From Hyphomicrobium sp. 99 (GTDB taxonomy: Bacteria; Pseudomonadota; Alphaproteobacteria; Rhizobiales; Hyphomicrobiaceae): a DNA stretch of 64,000 nt. Both the position numbers and the translations under genes were made by a program. The stretch lies in NCBI RefSeq assembly GCF_000384335.2, contig NZ_KQ031382.1:3917545-3981544 (forward strand), written 5' to 3'. Positions 8,148-16,099 of this stretch are shown in pieces. How positions within the stretch are numbered: position 1 is the first letter of the stretch; each line of letters starts with the position of its first letter. The notes under the pieces were generated by a model. That model saw only the letters and a list, made by a program, of their open reading frames with translations, searched no databases and was not told the origin of the DNA.

Positions 8148-9401
8148 ATGCCGACCAATCTCAGCATCAATCCGCGACGCCTGTGGGACAGCTTGATGGA
8201 TACCGCCAAGTTCGGCGGCACCGAAAAGGGCGGCATTCGCCGGCTCGCGCTCTCGGATGAAGACCGGCAAGTTCGCGACTGGTTCAAAGCTCAGTGCGAG
8301 GCCCTTGGCTGCACGGTGCGGACCGATGAGGTCGGCAACATGTTCGCCGTCCGGCCCGGACGCGATAATAACCTCGCGCCAATCGCCATGGGATCGCATC
8401 TCGATACTCAGCCGACAGGCGGCAAGTTCGATGGCGTGCTCGGCGTCCTTGGTGCGCTCGAGGTGCTGCGGACACTGCATGAGCGGGATTATGAGACGAA
8501 CGCGCCGATCGAGGCCGTCAATTGGACGAACGAGGAAGGCTCGCGATTTCCGCCGGCCATGATGGCTTCGGGGGTTTTCGCAGGAGCGTTCCCGCCGGAA
8601 TACATCTACCAACAGACCGACCGGGACGGCGTCACGTTTCTCGAAGAGCTCGAGCGGATCGGGTATCGCGGGTCGATGAAGGCCGGTGATCACAAATTTT
8701 CGGCCATGTTCGAGCTTCACATCGAGCAAGGACCGATCCTCGAAAACGAGAAGAAGATCATCGGAATTGTGACCGGCGTGCAAGGCATGCGCTGGTACGA
8801 AGTTACGGTGAAAGGCGAGGACGCCCATACCGGCGCCACACCGATGTCTCTCCGCAAGAACGCGCTCGTCGGTGCGGCCCGCATGATCGAGGCGGTGGAC
8901 GCAATCGGTCAAAAGCATCAGCCCGGCGTCGCAACCGTCGGCCTCATCGAGAACAAGCCGAACAGCCGCAACGTCGTGCCGGGCGAGGTCTTCTTTACAG
9001 TCGACATGCGCCATCCCGACGAGGATGCTCTCGATGTCATGGAAGCGGAATTGCGCGCGGCGCTGGCAGCGAGCCTCCCTCCCCTTCAATTGAGCTACGA
9101 GGAAAAGCGGATCTGGTCGTCGCCGGCGGTGAAATTCGCGCCGGAGTTGATCGATTGCGTTCGCCGCGCTGCTGCGAAATCGGATTTCGGCATGCGCGAC
9201 ATGGTTTCGGGCGCCGGTCACGACGCGGCCTACATCGCTCGCGTCGCGCCGACGACGATGATTTTCGTGCCGTGCGAAGGCGGCGTCAGCCACAACGAGG
9301 CGGAATCGACAAGCTTCGATGAATGCGCCGCGGGGGCACAGGTGCTTCTCGACGCGGTGCTCGCCTACGACGAGATGCTAGCAGGCGGTATGACGGAATG
9401 A
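8148..9401 (+). CDS. Zn-dependent hydantoinase/carbamoylase (M20 family amidase)
   Basis: A 417-residue enzyme of the N-carbamoyl-L-amino-acid hydrolase/allantoate amidohydrolase/beta-ureidopropionase group. Metal ligands and fold motifs are in place: GSHLDT (His and bridging region), GGKFDGVLGV, NEEGSRF (tandem Glu), the dimerisation-domain segment GxxAHTGATPM, and late GAGHDAAY and CEGGVSHNE. These cytosolic enzymes cleave a carbamoyl group, releasing ammonia, CO2 and an amino acid. The start at ATG 8148 is plausible. The next reading frame, a truncated polysaccharide deacetylase, overlaps its stop by 4 nt, so the pair was once an operon, as is common for ureide-type pathways. Confidence 0.9.
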   Translation: MPTNLSINPRRLWDSLMDTAKFGGTEKGGIRRLALSDEDRQVRDWFKAQCEALGCTVRTDEVGNMFAVRPGRDNNLAPIAMGSHLDTQPTGGKFDGVLGVLGALEVLRTLHERDYETNAPIEAVNWTNEEGSRFPPAMMASGVFAGAFPPEYIYQQTDRDGVTFLEELERIGYRGSMKAGDHKFSAMFELHIEQGPILENEKKIIGIVTGVQGMRWYEVTVKGEDAHTGATPMSLRKNALVGAARMIEAVDAIGQKHQPGVATVGLIENKPNSRNVVPGEVFFTVDMRHPDEDALDVMEAELRAALAASLPPLQLSYEEKRIWSSPAVKFAPELIDCVRRAAAKSDFGMRDMVSGAGHDAAYIARVAPTTMIFVPCEGGVSHNEAESTSFDECAAGAQVLLDAVLAYDEMLAGGMTE

Positions 9402-9508
9402 TCGAAAACCCGGTGCCTTGGCCAAACGGTGCTCGTTGCGCCGTGGCGTTGACCTTTGATATCGATCGAGAAAGCCCGCTGCATCACCCAATCGCCGGCG
9501 CCCGATGA
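9398..9508 (+). pseudogene. Truncated polysaccharide deacetylase (5' remnant)
   Basis: Thirty-six codons starting in the ATGA overlap with the carbamoylase encode the typical N-terminus of the allantoinase-like polysaccharide deacetylases: NPVPWPNGARCAVALTFDID, including the first catalytic Asp region (TFDID). After SPLHH the homology stops and a TGA follows. The full protein would be near 300 residues. The missing part is not found elsewhere in the window, so the gene was cut by a deletion or insertion whose other flank is the scarred region to the right. Confidence 0.75.
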
Positions 9509-9564
9509 AGCAGCGGGCAAGAGCGAAGCTGACTCCCTCTGGCCAATTCTGCGCAAGCCATACC

Positions 9565-9702
9565 CGGCACGTCGCAGGAGGCGCGAATTTCTCGCGCGAG
9601 ACTAAGGCCATCATCGCGGCCAAGCGTCAGATCCAAAGTTATAAGGCTAATGGTACCCCGCTCCAGGGCGGCACGAGCGTTCTTGGCATCAGGCGCTTCC
9701 AT
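9565..9702 (-). pseudogene. Fragment of a response-regulator receiver domain
   Basis: On the minus strand, 45 codons read as the middle of a CheY-like receiver domain. The segment DAKNARAALERGTISLITLD carries the phosphoacceptor Asp in LITLDLTLG, followed by DDGLSLAREIRA and CDVP. An in-frame stop lies seven codons upstream. The conserved continuation (strand beta4 with Thr/Ser, Lys of beta5) is lost after CDVP. The fragment lies between the truncated deacetylase and the ABC exporter, marking a recombination scar. It could be from an OmpR-type regulator, but the output domain is absent. Confidence 0.6.
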
Positions 9703-9774
9703 CGACGGCGGGCCAGGAAATCACAGGCTGGTACCCGAAAGTCCCGCGTGACCTGTCCCACCATTTCAGTGCGC

Positions 9775-10890
9775 CTAGGATGAGATACTGCGAAAACGAA
9801 GGAGCGCCAGCGCCAAGAAGAGGCCTCCAATCAAAGCTACGGCAAGAAATTTCGGCCAGACGACGTCAATGCCTGCGCCACGATAAAGAATGGCCTGAGC
9901 AAAAGAAACGAAGTGCGTAGAGGGCGAGGCCTGCATTACCGTGCGCAGAAAGGGCGGCATGCTTTCAAGCGGCGTATTGGATCCGGACAGCATGTTCAGC
10001 GGAATAGCCACCAGCATGTAGAGTAAGCCAAGTTGCGGCATGGTCCGGGCGATTGTCGCCAAAAATATCCCAATAGCGGTTGCGAAAAACAAATAGAGCG
10101 TCACGCCGAACATGAACAACGGCACCGATCCGGCAATGGGAATGCTGAGAAGCTTTTGAACGACAAGCGTCAGCGATAGGCCAACCGCGCCGGTGATTAC
10201 CAAACCGTTGGCCCAAATTTTCGACATGGCGATCTCGAACGGCGTAAGCGGCATCACTAGGAGGTGATCCATCGTGCCATGCTCGCGCTCGCGCACAACG
10301 GCCGCACCGGAAAGAACGATCGCCAGCATCGTGACAGAGTTGATGATGCCCATAACCGATGTGAACCAAGCGGTGGTCACGTTGGGATTGAAGGCGATCC
10401 GGACGGAGAGAGTGACGGCTGGCAAAGGAACCGCCCCGGCACGTGAAACGAAATTATTGATTTCGGTGGCAATGATCTGCTGCGCATATCCCGAGCCGAT
10501 GCCCGCTTGCACCATGGCTGTGGCATCAACAGCGACTTGAAGCGCCGGATTGCGATTACCCAGCACGTCACGTTCGAAGTGCGGTGGAATGTCGATGACG
10601 AACGTATATTTTCCGGTGTCCATCAATTGATCGACATCGCGCTCGGCAACGTACTCTGCGGGCTTAAAATAAGGCGGCAGGAACGCGTGGGCGATGCGCC
10701 GCGAGAGCTCCGAGTTATCTTCATCGACAATCGCGAGTGAGGCGTTGTGCAATTCCTGCGAATTGCTTTGCGTTTGCGCTATCACCGCGAGCGAGAAGGA
10801 ATACACGACCAAACCTAAAAGCACCCAATCGCGGAAGAAACTGCGCAATTCCTTGGTTCCGAGCCAATAGATATTTGCGAGCTTGCGCAT
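9775..10890 (-). CDS. yhhJ: ABC-2 type exporter permease (YhhJ-like)
   Basis: A 371-residue inner-membrane permease: one N-terminal membrane helix (residues about 20-40), a large periplasmic domain (about 45-170), then five hydrophobic segments, including VTMLAIVLSGAAVVREREHG with the conserved R-E-R-E-x-G-T coupling motif. It sits 7 nt downstream of the RbbA-like ATPase/permease, which follows a HlyD-type adaptor, reproducing the known yhiI-rbbA-yhhJ order. The three probably form an efflux complex that would need an outer-membrane channel encoded elsewhere. Confidence 0.85.
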   Translation of the reverse strand: MRKLANIYWLGTKELRSFFRDWVLLGLVVYSFSLAVIAQTQSNSQELHNASLAIVDEDNSELSRRIAHAFLPPYFKPAEYVAERDVDQLMDTGKYTFVIDIPPHFERDVLGNRNPALQVAVDATAMVQAGIGSGYAQQIIATEINNFVSRAGAVPLPAVTLSVRIAFNPNVTTAWFTSVMGIINSVTMLAIVLSGAAVVREREHGTMDHLLVMPLTPFEIAMSKIWANGLVITGAVGLSLTLVVQKLLSIPIAGSVPLFMFGVTLYLFFATAIGIFLATIARTMPQLGLLYMLVAIPLNMLSGSNTPLESMPPFLRTVMQASPSTHFVSFAQAILYRGAGIDVVWPKFLAVALIGGLFLALALLRFRSISS

Positions 10891-10897
10891 GGCCCGA

Positions 10898-13651
10898 CTA
10901 TTTCTCCTGCTTGCGAAGCAGAATGAGACTGAGTCCCGTTAGCGCCGGAACGAACGCGGCCAGCAAGGCTAAGTGCCGGGCGAGATCGGTGAAACCCAGC
11001 CCTTTGGTGAAGGTCCCGACACTAATCGGCAGATAATACGTCATCGGAAATAGGCGGCCCATGATTGCTCCCATGCCGGTTATGGACGAGACCGGCGTCA
11101 TCATGCCCGCGAACATGGTGGCGGGTAACACCGTCAATATGGCGGTACCGAACAAGGCTGCGATTTGAGTGCGAGTGAAAGATGAGATCATCATCCCGTA
11201 AGCTGTGGTCGTGGTGACGTAGATCAATGATCCGAGAGCCAACACGCCAAAACTACCCTTCAATGGCACCTTGAAAATAAAAATCGCCATCAGGAACAAC
11301 ATGAGGAAATTGATCATGCCGACAACGATATAGGGAACCTGCTTGCCGAGCAGGAATTCCAAGCGCGTTACCGGCGTCACGTAGAGGTTGATGATCGACC
11401 CAAGCTCCTTCTCGCGCACGATAGCCAAAGCCATCAAAATTGCAGGAATCAGCGCGAGCTGCATTGCGATCATAGATGGCACCATGGCGTAGATGCTGTC
11501 GAAATCCTGATTGTAGCGGTACCGGATCTCAATATCCGCCGGTAAAGCCGTGCCAGCTAGGCCAATATGGCCCCGGATGGCCGGATCGGAAAGAAACCGC
11601 TGGTGCACTCCCTGCATATAGCCATGAATCGTTTCGGCGCGGAATGGCATGGCACCGTCGATCCAGACGCCGACTTCGGTAGGGCGGCCACGTCTGATGT
11701 CGCGGCCAAATCCAGGCGGTATTTCGACCGTTGTGGTGACCCGGCCGCTCTTCAAGCGGTTGTGCAAATCTGCATTATCTTTGAGCGGGATTTGCTCGAC
11801 GAAATAGCGCGAGCCGCGCAATTCGCTGAGGTACGCGCGGCTCTCATAGCTGTCATCTCGGTCAAGTGCAGCGAAAGACAGAGAGTCGACATCAGTCGTA
11901 ACGCCAAAACCGAACACCAGCATCAGAAAGGCTGTGCCGAGCACGGCGAAGCTTAGACGAATTGGATCTCGAAGCAGTTCGAGCGATTCGCGGATCGTAT
12001 AGGCCAGCATCCGACGTAAGGAAAACGAGGTTTCGGGGACCCGATTGGTCAGGCGCAACGAACCCTTCCGTTCGATGAGCGGACGTTTGCTCTCGGCTTT
12101 CGCGTGCGTCCCATCCGCCTCCTCGAGAAAGAGGATAAAGGCCTCCTCAAGCGAGGCCGCGCCGCGCATCCGCACCAGATTGACCGGTGTGTCCGTGGCC
12201 AGCACCCGACCTGCATGCATCAGCGCAATGCGGTCGCAGCGCGCCGCCTCGTTCATGAAATGCGTCGAAACAAAAATGGTGACGCCCCGTCTGCGTGATA
12301 GCCCGAGCAGCAATTCCCAGAACTGGTCACGCGCCACCGGGTCGACGCCAGAGGTCGGCTCATCGAGAATAAGAAGTTCCGGATCGTGCACCACGGCGAC
12401 TGCGAGCGACAGGCGCTGGCGGATTCCAAGTGGCAGATCTTCCGCCAACTTATCTACATACGCTGTGAGGCCGAAGCGCCAAATGAGATCGTCGATGCGC
12501 TGTTTCATGACTTGCGGCGACAAATGAAACAGGCGCGCATGCAGGTCGAGGTTCTGCTGTACGGTTAGTTCTGTATAAAGCGAGAAGGATTGCGACATAT
12601 AGCCGACTCGCAGACGCGCATTAATGTCGCTGGAGTCGATCGGGCGTCCAAGCAAAGTGGCGTGGCCCTCGCTGAACGGCAATAATCCGGTCAGCATTTT
12701 CATAGTCGTGGTCTTACCGCATCCATTAGAGCCGACGAAGCCGAAAATTTCGCCCCGTTCGATTTCAAAACTGACGTGATCGACTGCGGTGAAATCCCCA
12801 AAACGACAGGTCAAGTCCTGGGCGACAATCACTGGCCTGCCAGCGTAATCCCCGCGCGGCGGAATCTCTAAAGCACGATGCCCGGCCCTGAGCCCTGCGG
12901 GAAGCAAAGCAATAAAGGCATCCTCGATTGTGGCTGCGCCGGTTGTTGCCTTTAGTTCGTCGGGCGATCCGGCCGCCAGGATCTTGCCTCCGTTCATCGC
13001 GATCAAGAGATCGAAGTGCTCCGCCTCTTCCATGTACGCGGTGGCAACAACGACGCTCATGCCTACGCGGCGCCGGCGTATACGCTCAATCAATTCCCAG
13101 AACTGCCGCCGAGAGAGAGGGTCAACGCCGGTTGTCGGCTCGTCGAGGATCAGCAGATCTGGATCATGGATCAGGGAGCAGCACAGGCCAAGCTTTTGGC
13201 GCATGCCTCCAGAAAGTTTTTTGGCCAGGCGGTCGGCGAACGGCGAGAGGCCTGTGCTTTCCAGCAATTCGGCAATACGCGCCGCCCGTTCGGCGCGTCC
13301 TTGCCTGAACAAGCGGGCAAAGAACTCGATATTTTCTCGCGCGCTGAGGTCTTCATAGAGGTTCTTGCCCAGTCCTTGCGGCATATATGCGATGCGCGGG
13401 CAGATCGCAGCGCGGGCGTAAGAGTTAGCCATGTCTGCGCCCAAAACCGAAACCGTGCCAGATTGGATCTGCCGCGCGCCGGATATCAAAGAGAGCAATG
13501 TAGACTTTCCGACGCCGTCTGGGCCGATCAATCCGACAATTTTTCCCTTGGGCATGTGCGCCGTTACATCATCTAATGCGACGACTTTCGAGTATTCGTG
13601 GGTCACATGTTCGAGCCGGACGACTGAAGCGTCGCCCTCATTCATCGTCAT
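10898..13651 (-). CDS. rbbA: RbbA-like ABC transporter: two ATPase domains fused to a permease
   Basis: A 917-residue fusion. ATPase 1 (about 10-230) has GPDGVGKST, signature LSGGMRQ and LLILDEPTTGVDP. ATPase 2 (about 275-500) has GSNGCGKTT and LLILDEPTSGVDP, but its signature is degenerate (LPLGIRQ). The C-terminal ABC-2 permease (about 540-917) includes the AIVREKELGS coupling motif. E. coli RbbA, of the same architecture, is a ribosome-associated ATPase; here export together with the HlyD and YhhJ partners is the simplest role. I chose ATG 13651 because it overlaps the stop of the adaptor gene (ATGA); an in-frame ATG at 13678 is possible. Confidence 0.88.
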   Translation of the reverse strand: MTMNEGDASVVRLEHVTHEYSKVVALDDVTAHMPKGKIVGLIGPDGVGKSTLLSLISGARQIQSGTVSVLGADMANSYARAAICPRIAYMPQGLGKNLYEDLSARENIEFFARLFRQGRAERAARIAELLESTGLSPFADRLAKKLSGGMRQKLGLCCSLIHDPDLLILDEPTTGVDPLSRRQFWELIERIRRRRVGMSVVVATAYMEEAEHFDLLIAMNGGKILAAGSPDELKATTGAATIEDAFIALLPAGLRAGHRALEIPPRGDYAGRPVIVAQDLTCRFGDFTAVDHVSFEIERGEIFGFVGSNGCGKTTTMKMLTGLLPFSEGHATLLGRPIDSSDINARLRVGYMSQSFSLYTELTVQQNLDLHARLFHLSPQVMKQRIDDLIWRFGLTAYVDKLAEDLPLGIRQRLSLAVAVVHDPELLILDEPTSGVDPVARDQFWELLLGLSRRRGVTIFVSTHFMNEAARCDRIALMHAGRVLATDTPVNLVRMRGAASLEEAFILFLEEADGTHAKAESKRPLIERKGSLRLTNRVPETSFSLRRMLAYTIRESLELLRDPIRLSFAVLGTAFLMLVFGFGVTTDVDSLSFAALDRDDSYESRAYLSELRGSRYFVEQIPLKDNADLHNRLKSGRVTTTVEIPPGFGRDIRRGRPTEVGVWIDGAMPFRAETIHGYMQGVHQRFLSDPAIRGHIGLAGTALPADIEIRYRYNQDFDSIYAMVPSMIAMQLALIPAILMALAIVREKELGSIINLYVTPVTRLEFLLGKQVPYIVVGMINFLMLFLMAIFIFKVPLKGSFGVLALGSLIYVTTTTAYGMMISSFTRTQIAALFGTAILTVLPATMFAGMMTPVSSITGMGAIMGRLFPMTYYLPISVGTFTKGLGFTDLARHLALLAAFVPALTGLSLILLRKQEK

Positions 13652-14766
13652 GACCTGACCTGAAGCCGATCCGGCCACGCGGTCTTCGGATCCATGAGGA
13701 CATAGGCAACACCCGGCAAGCCACTTCTGACAACATCGGCATGGGCGCTCGAACGAGCCGGATCTATCCGCACGCGGATACGAAACATGAGCTTGTCCCG
13801 CTCAGTCTGGGTCTCGACCATTTTCGGGGTGAACTGGGCTTGGTCGGCGATGAAGGTCACTTTTGCCGGGATTGGATTATCGGGATAGGCATCCAGAACA
13901 ATGCGGGCATCATCGCCAATCTTCACCTGCCCGGCAGCCAGTGTTGGCAAGTAGATGTCCATGTAAACATACCCGACATCGAGCATGGTGAAGACCTTGC
14001 CACCGGCGGGCAATACCTCGCCGGTATTTGCGATGCGGTATGCGATACGCCCGTTACGTGGCGCAACGAGCGTATTGTCGGCTATGTTTACTCTATAGAA
14101 TTCGACGTCGTGATTAGCCGCATCCAGGGCGTGCTCTGCCTCGGTTACGCGCTCACGTGCGGCCAGTTCGCCTGCCTGCGCGCCTTGAAGCGCCTGTTGG
14201 CGCTGATCATAGACCTCTCTCGTGACCCAACCTTGCTTAAGTAGCGTGCTCGATCGATCCATCTGCTGTTGGGCGAGAACGACTTGAGTGTGCTGCTGAT
14301 CAAGGTTGGCCTTGGCTTCGCTGACCATCCTCGTCGACTGCGCGGCCTGCGCCTCCGCTTTTTTCAAGGAGGCTTCTAGATCGCGGGTGTCCATCACGGC
14401 GAGAACCTGACCAGCCGTCACTCTGTCGCCTTCATCGACGCGAAGCTCAAGAATACGCCCTGCGAATTTCGTCGCTATATCGATGGGATCAGCCTCAATG
14501 CGACCGTTGCCCATGGCGATGCCGAGAGGCAGTGGCGGAGTCCGATGTGACCACCAATAAGCGGCACCGCCAGCAGCTCCGGCGATGAGCACCAGTACGA
14601 TTGCCATTCTTTGCCAGCGGGGCGCGCTTTTGCGCATCCGATCGGATGCAAGCCCCGGCAGCCTTTCGCCCGGCGCTTTCGCGACGGGAAGTTCTGGCAC
14701 TATAGCTGGCACCAAATCCTTGGACGGCGGATCAACTTTACTGTCAGCCTCAATCGGTTCCTGCAT
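13648..14766 (-). CDS. yhiI: HlyD-family membrane fusion protein (YhiI-like)
   Basis: A 372-residue periplasmic adaptor: a cytoplasmic Pro-rich tail, one membrane helix (about 53-72), the first half of the biotinyl-lipoyl domain (GRILELRVDEGDRVTAGQVL), a long helical hairpin rich in Gln/Ala/Glu (about 130-230), the returning lipoyl half (APRNGRIAYR) and a beta-barrel. Such proteins bridge inner-membrane pumps to outer-membrane channels. It is the first gene of the three-gene exporter operon and overlaps the ATPase gene by 4 nt. Confidence 0.87.
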   Translation of the reverse strand: MQEPIEADSKVDPPSKDLVPAIVPELPVAKAPGERLPGLASDRMRKSAPRWQRMAIVLVLIAGAAGGAAYWWSHRTPPLPLGIAMGNGRIEADPIDIATKFAGRILELRVDEGDRVTAGQVLAVMDTRDLEASLKKAEAQAAQSTRMVSEAKANLDQQHTQVVLAQQQMDRSSTLLKQGWVTREVYDQRQQALQGAQAGELAARERVTEAEHALDAANHDVEFYRVNIADNTLVAPRNGRIAYRIANTGEVLPAGGKVFTMLDVGYVYMDIYLPTLAAGQVKIGDDARIVLDAYPDNPIPAKVTFIADQAQFTPKMVETQTERDKLMFRIRVRIDPARSSAHADVVRSGLPGVAYVLMDPKTAWPDRLQVRS

Positions 14767-14859
14767 GTTCTAACAAGCTTTCCCGTAGACCATCGTGATC
14801 TCATGTTTCTGGAGCAATCGTTTAGAATGACAATAATTCCAACGGGCCGCTCTTGAGCG

Positions 14860-15420
14860 ATGGTCATTCAACTGACACACCACAGTCTAGGCACCGTTGC
14901 AAACGTAATCCCGAGCCTAGCCAAGGGCTCTCCCCCCCAACCAAACCAGCGCAATCAGAATAGGTCGGACCGCGCTGCACGAGATGACTTCTTTAAGGCG
15001 ATCAGGGAGCATGGGCAGGCGAGCGAAGCTGTCATCGCGCATTCGAAGACGGAACTACAGACGCAATGGGCTAAGTTCGAATCGAGCGTATCGTCATTTC
15101 TTAACGCGACAGATCAACAGGCCAAGGAGCAAGAGGCGGCATTTCGTGCCCGCGCTGATGCACAACGCAAGGCCTGGAAGGAAGCGATTGATAAGCTGCA
15201 CAGCAGCGCAAAGAACTTCGCTGACAATCGCCGCGAAGAGGTGGAAACAGCGGTGAAGCATATGAAGGTCGATGCCGACGCGGCAAGGGCCAAGCTGGAA
15301 AAATTGAGAAAAAGTGGAAGCGAATCCTGGGCGGCAATGCAATCAGTTCTCACCGAGACGCGCGCTGCCTGGGACAAGGCTAATCAGGCTGTTCACGAGT
15401 CCCTTAAACGCGCTGCATGA
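14860..15420 (+). CDS. Coiled-coil protein of unknown function
   Basis: A 186-residue protein, Ala/Glu/Lys/Gln-rich and almost wholly helical from about residue 40 on, with heptad-like spacing of hydrophobics (for example WKEAIDKLHSSAKNFADN), recalling apolipoprotein-like or phasin-like helical bundles. No signal peptide, membrane segment or catalytic motif is visible. It is divergent from the exporter operon (93 nt gap) and lies inside the scarred block, between exporter and integrase remnant, so it may be cargo of the presumed island. Two overlapping hairpins follow its stop. Confidence 0.65.
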   Translation: MVIQLTHHSLGTVANVIPSLAKGSPPQPNQRNQNRSDRAARDDFFKAIREHGQASEAVIAHSKTELQTQWAKFESSVSSFLNATDQQAKEQEAAFRARADAQRKAWKEAIDKLHSSAKNFADNRREEVETAVKHMKVDADAARAKLEKLRKSGSESWAAMQSVLTETRAAWDKANQAVHESLKRAA

Positions 15421-15427
15421 CCGAATT

Positions 15428-15474
15428 GCGGGCCGAACCGATCCTCCGGCCCGCGCGCACTACGGGTGCGCGCG
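15428..15474 (+). terminator. Two mutually exclusive hairpins after the coiled-coil gene
   Basis: The first stem is GCGGGCCG/CGGCCCGC (15428-15435 with 15447-15454). The second is CGCGCGCAC/GTGCGCGCG (15452-15460 with 15466-15474). They share three bases, so only one can form fully at a time. No T-run follows; a factor-dependent or processing site is as likely as an intrinsic terminator. Confidence 0.45.
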
Positions 15475-15598
15475 TGATTTGGTGAAACCTGCGTGGGCAG
15501 CGATGCAAAAGCTGACATTGCACGCGTTAGGCAAAGCCCTCCGACTTCGCACCGAAGGGCGCGCAACGATTTACGGCGCCAAGCCGGGAGAAGGCTTG

Positions 15599-15709
15599 GC
15601 GCTTAATCAGCATAGGCGTAACGACCAACCGCAGGCCTGCGCCATCTTCATAAAGGCCAGGTTGCCTGACCTTCACGACCTTCATCGCAGTGAGACGGTT
15701 CGCTGTTCT
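15599..15709 (-). pseudogene. Remnant of a tyrosine-recombinase (phage integrase) N-terminus
   Basis: The minus-strand residues NRLTAMKVVKVRQPGLYEDG, continuing AGLRLVVTP, match the N-terminal arm-binding (DUF4102-type) domain of P4/tRNA-type integrases, whose consensus is L-T-x-x-x-V-x-x-x-x-x-P-G-x-Y-x-D-G-x-G-L-x-L-x-V. After VTP the similarity fades and no catalytic R-H-R-Y domain is present. It points the same way as tRNA-Ser and lies about 235 nt from its 3' end, the usual position of an island integrase. A perfect 10-bp inverted repeat (15576-15585 with 15593-15602) overlaps its end. Nothing else is recognised in 15475-15944. Confidence 0.55.
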
Positions 15710-15944
15710 TACGCGGGCTTGACTGAACAAGCGAGTGGCACGCCCCCTCCGATCAACCACCCTATCAATCACCCAAAAAACGGATCATTGGCTGTCAAGC
15801 GCTGGCGCGACGAGCGGCATATGAGGAGTCTAAATGCGCTTTCTCGAGAATACAACCAGCGGCAACCGTTGAGAAAATTGTCACTTTCAGTCGTCATCTG
15901 GCATTCAAGGGCAGAACACGTAAGACGACGGAAACCGATGGTCT

Positions 15945-16034
15945 TGGCGGAGAGGGAGGGATTCGAACCCCCGGTACCCTTGCGAGTACTCCGCATTTCG
16001 AGTGCGGCGCGATCGACCACTCTGCCACCTCTCC
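15945..16034 (-). tRNA. tRNA-Ser (anticodon CGA)
   Basis: A 90-base class II tRNA on the minus strand. The acceptor stem is GGAGAGG/CCTCTCC with discriminator G and an encoded CCA. The anticodon loop is CTCGAAA (anticodon CGA, codon UCG), a long variable arm follows, and the T-loop is GGTTCGAATCC. It is a frequent type of integration site; an integrase remnant lies just downstream of its 3' end. Confidence 0.95.
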
Positions 16035-16099
16035 GGAAGCCGTGGCGCCAAAACGGCGAAGTGGGCTTGTAGCTTCGCTTTTCCGTCCGCGCAAGCGGC

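Noticed and set aside
7821..9293. A 490-codon open frame on the minus strand
   Set aside because: Most of it is the antisense of the well-supported carbamoylase gene; only the last 60 codons outside that gene show family-like sequence, and these are reported as a fragment.
15945..16034. tRNA-Ser 3' end as one of two attachment-site repeats
   Set aside because: No second copy of the 3' segment was found near the left scar or elsewhere in the window; only the integrase remnant supports integration.
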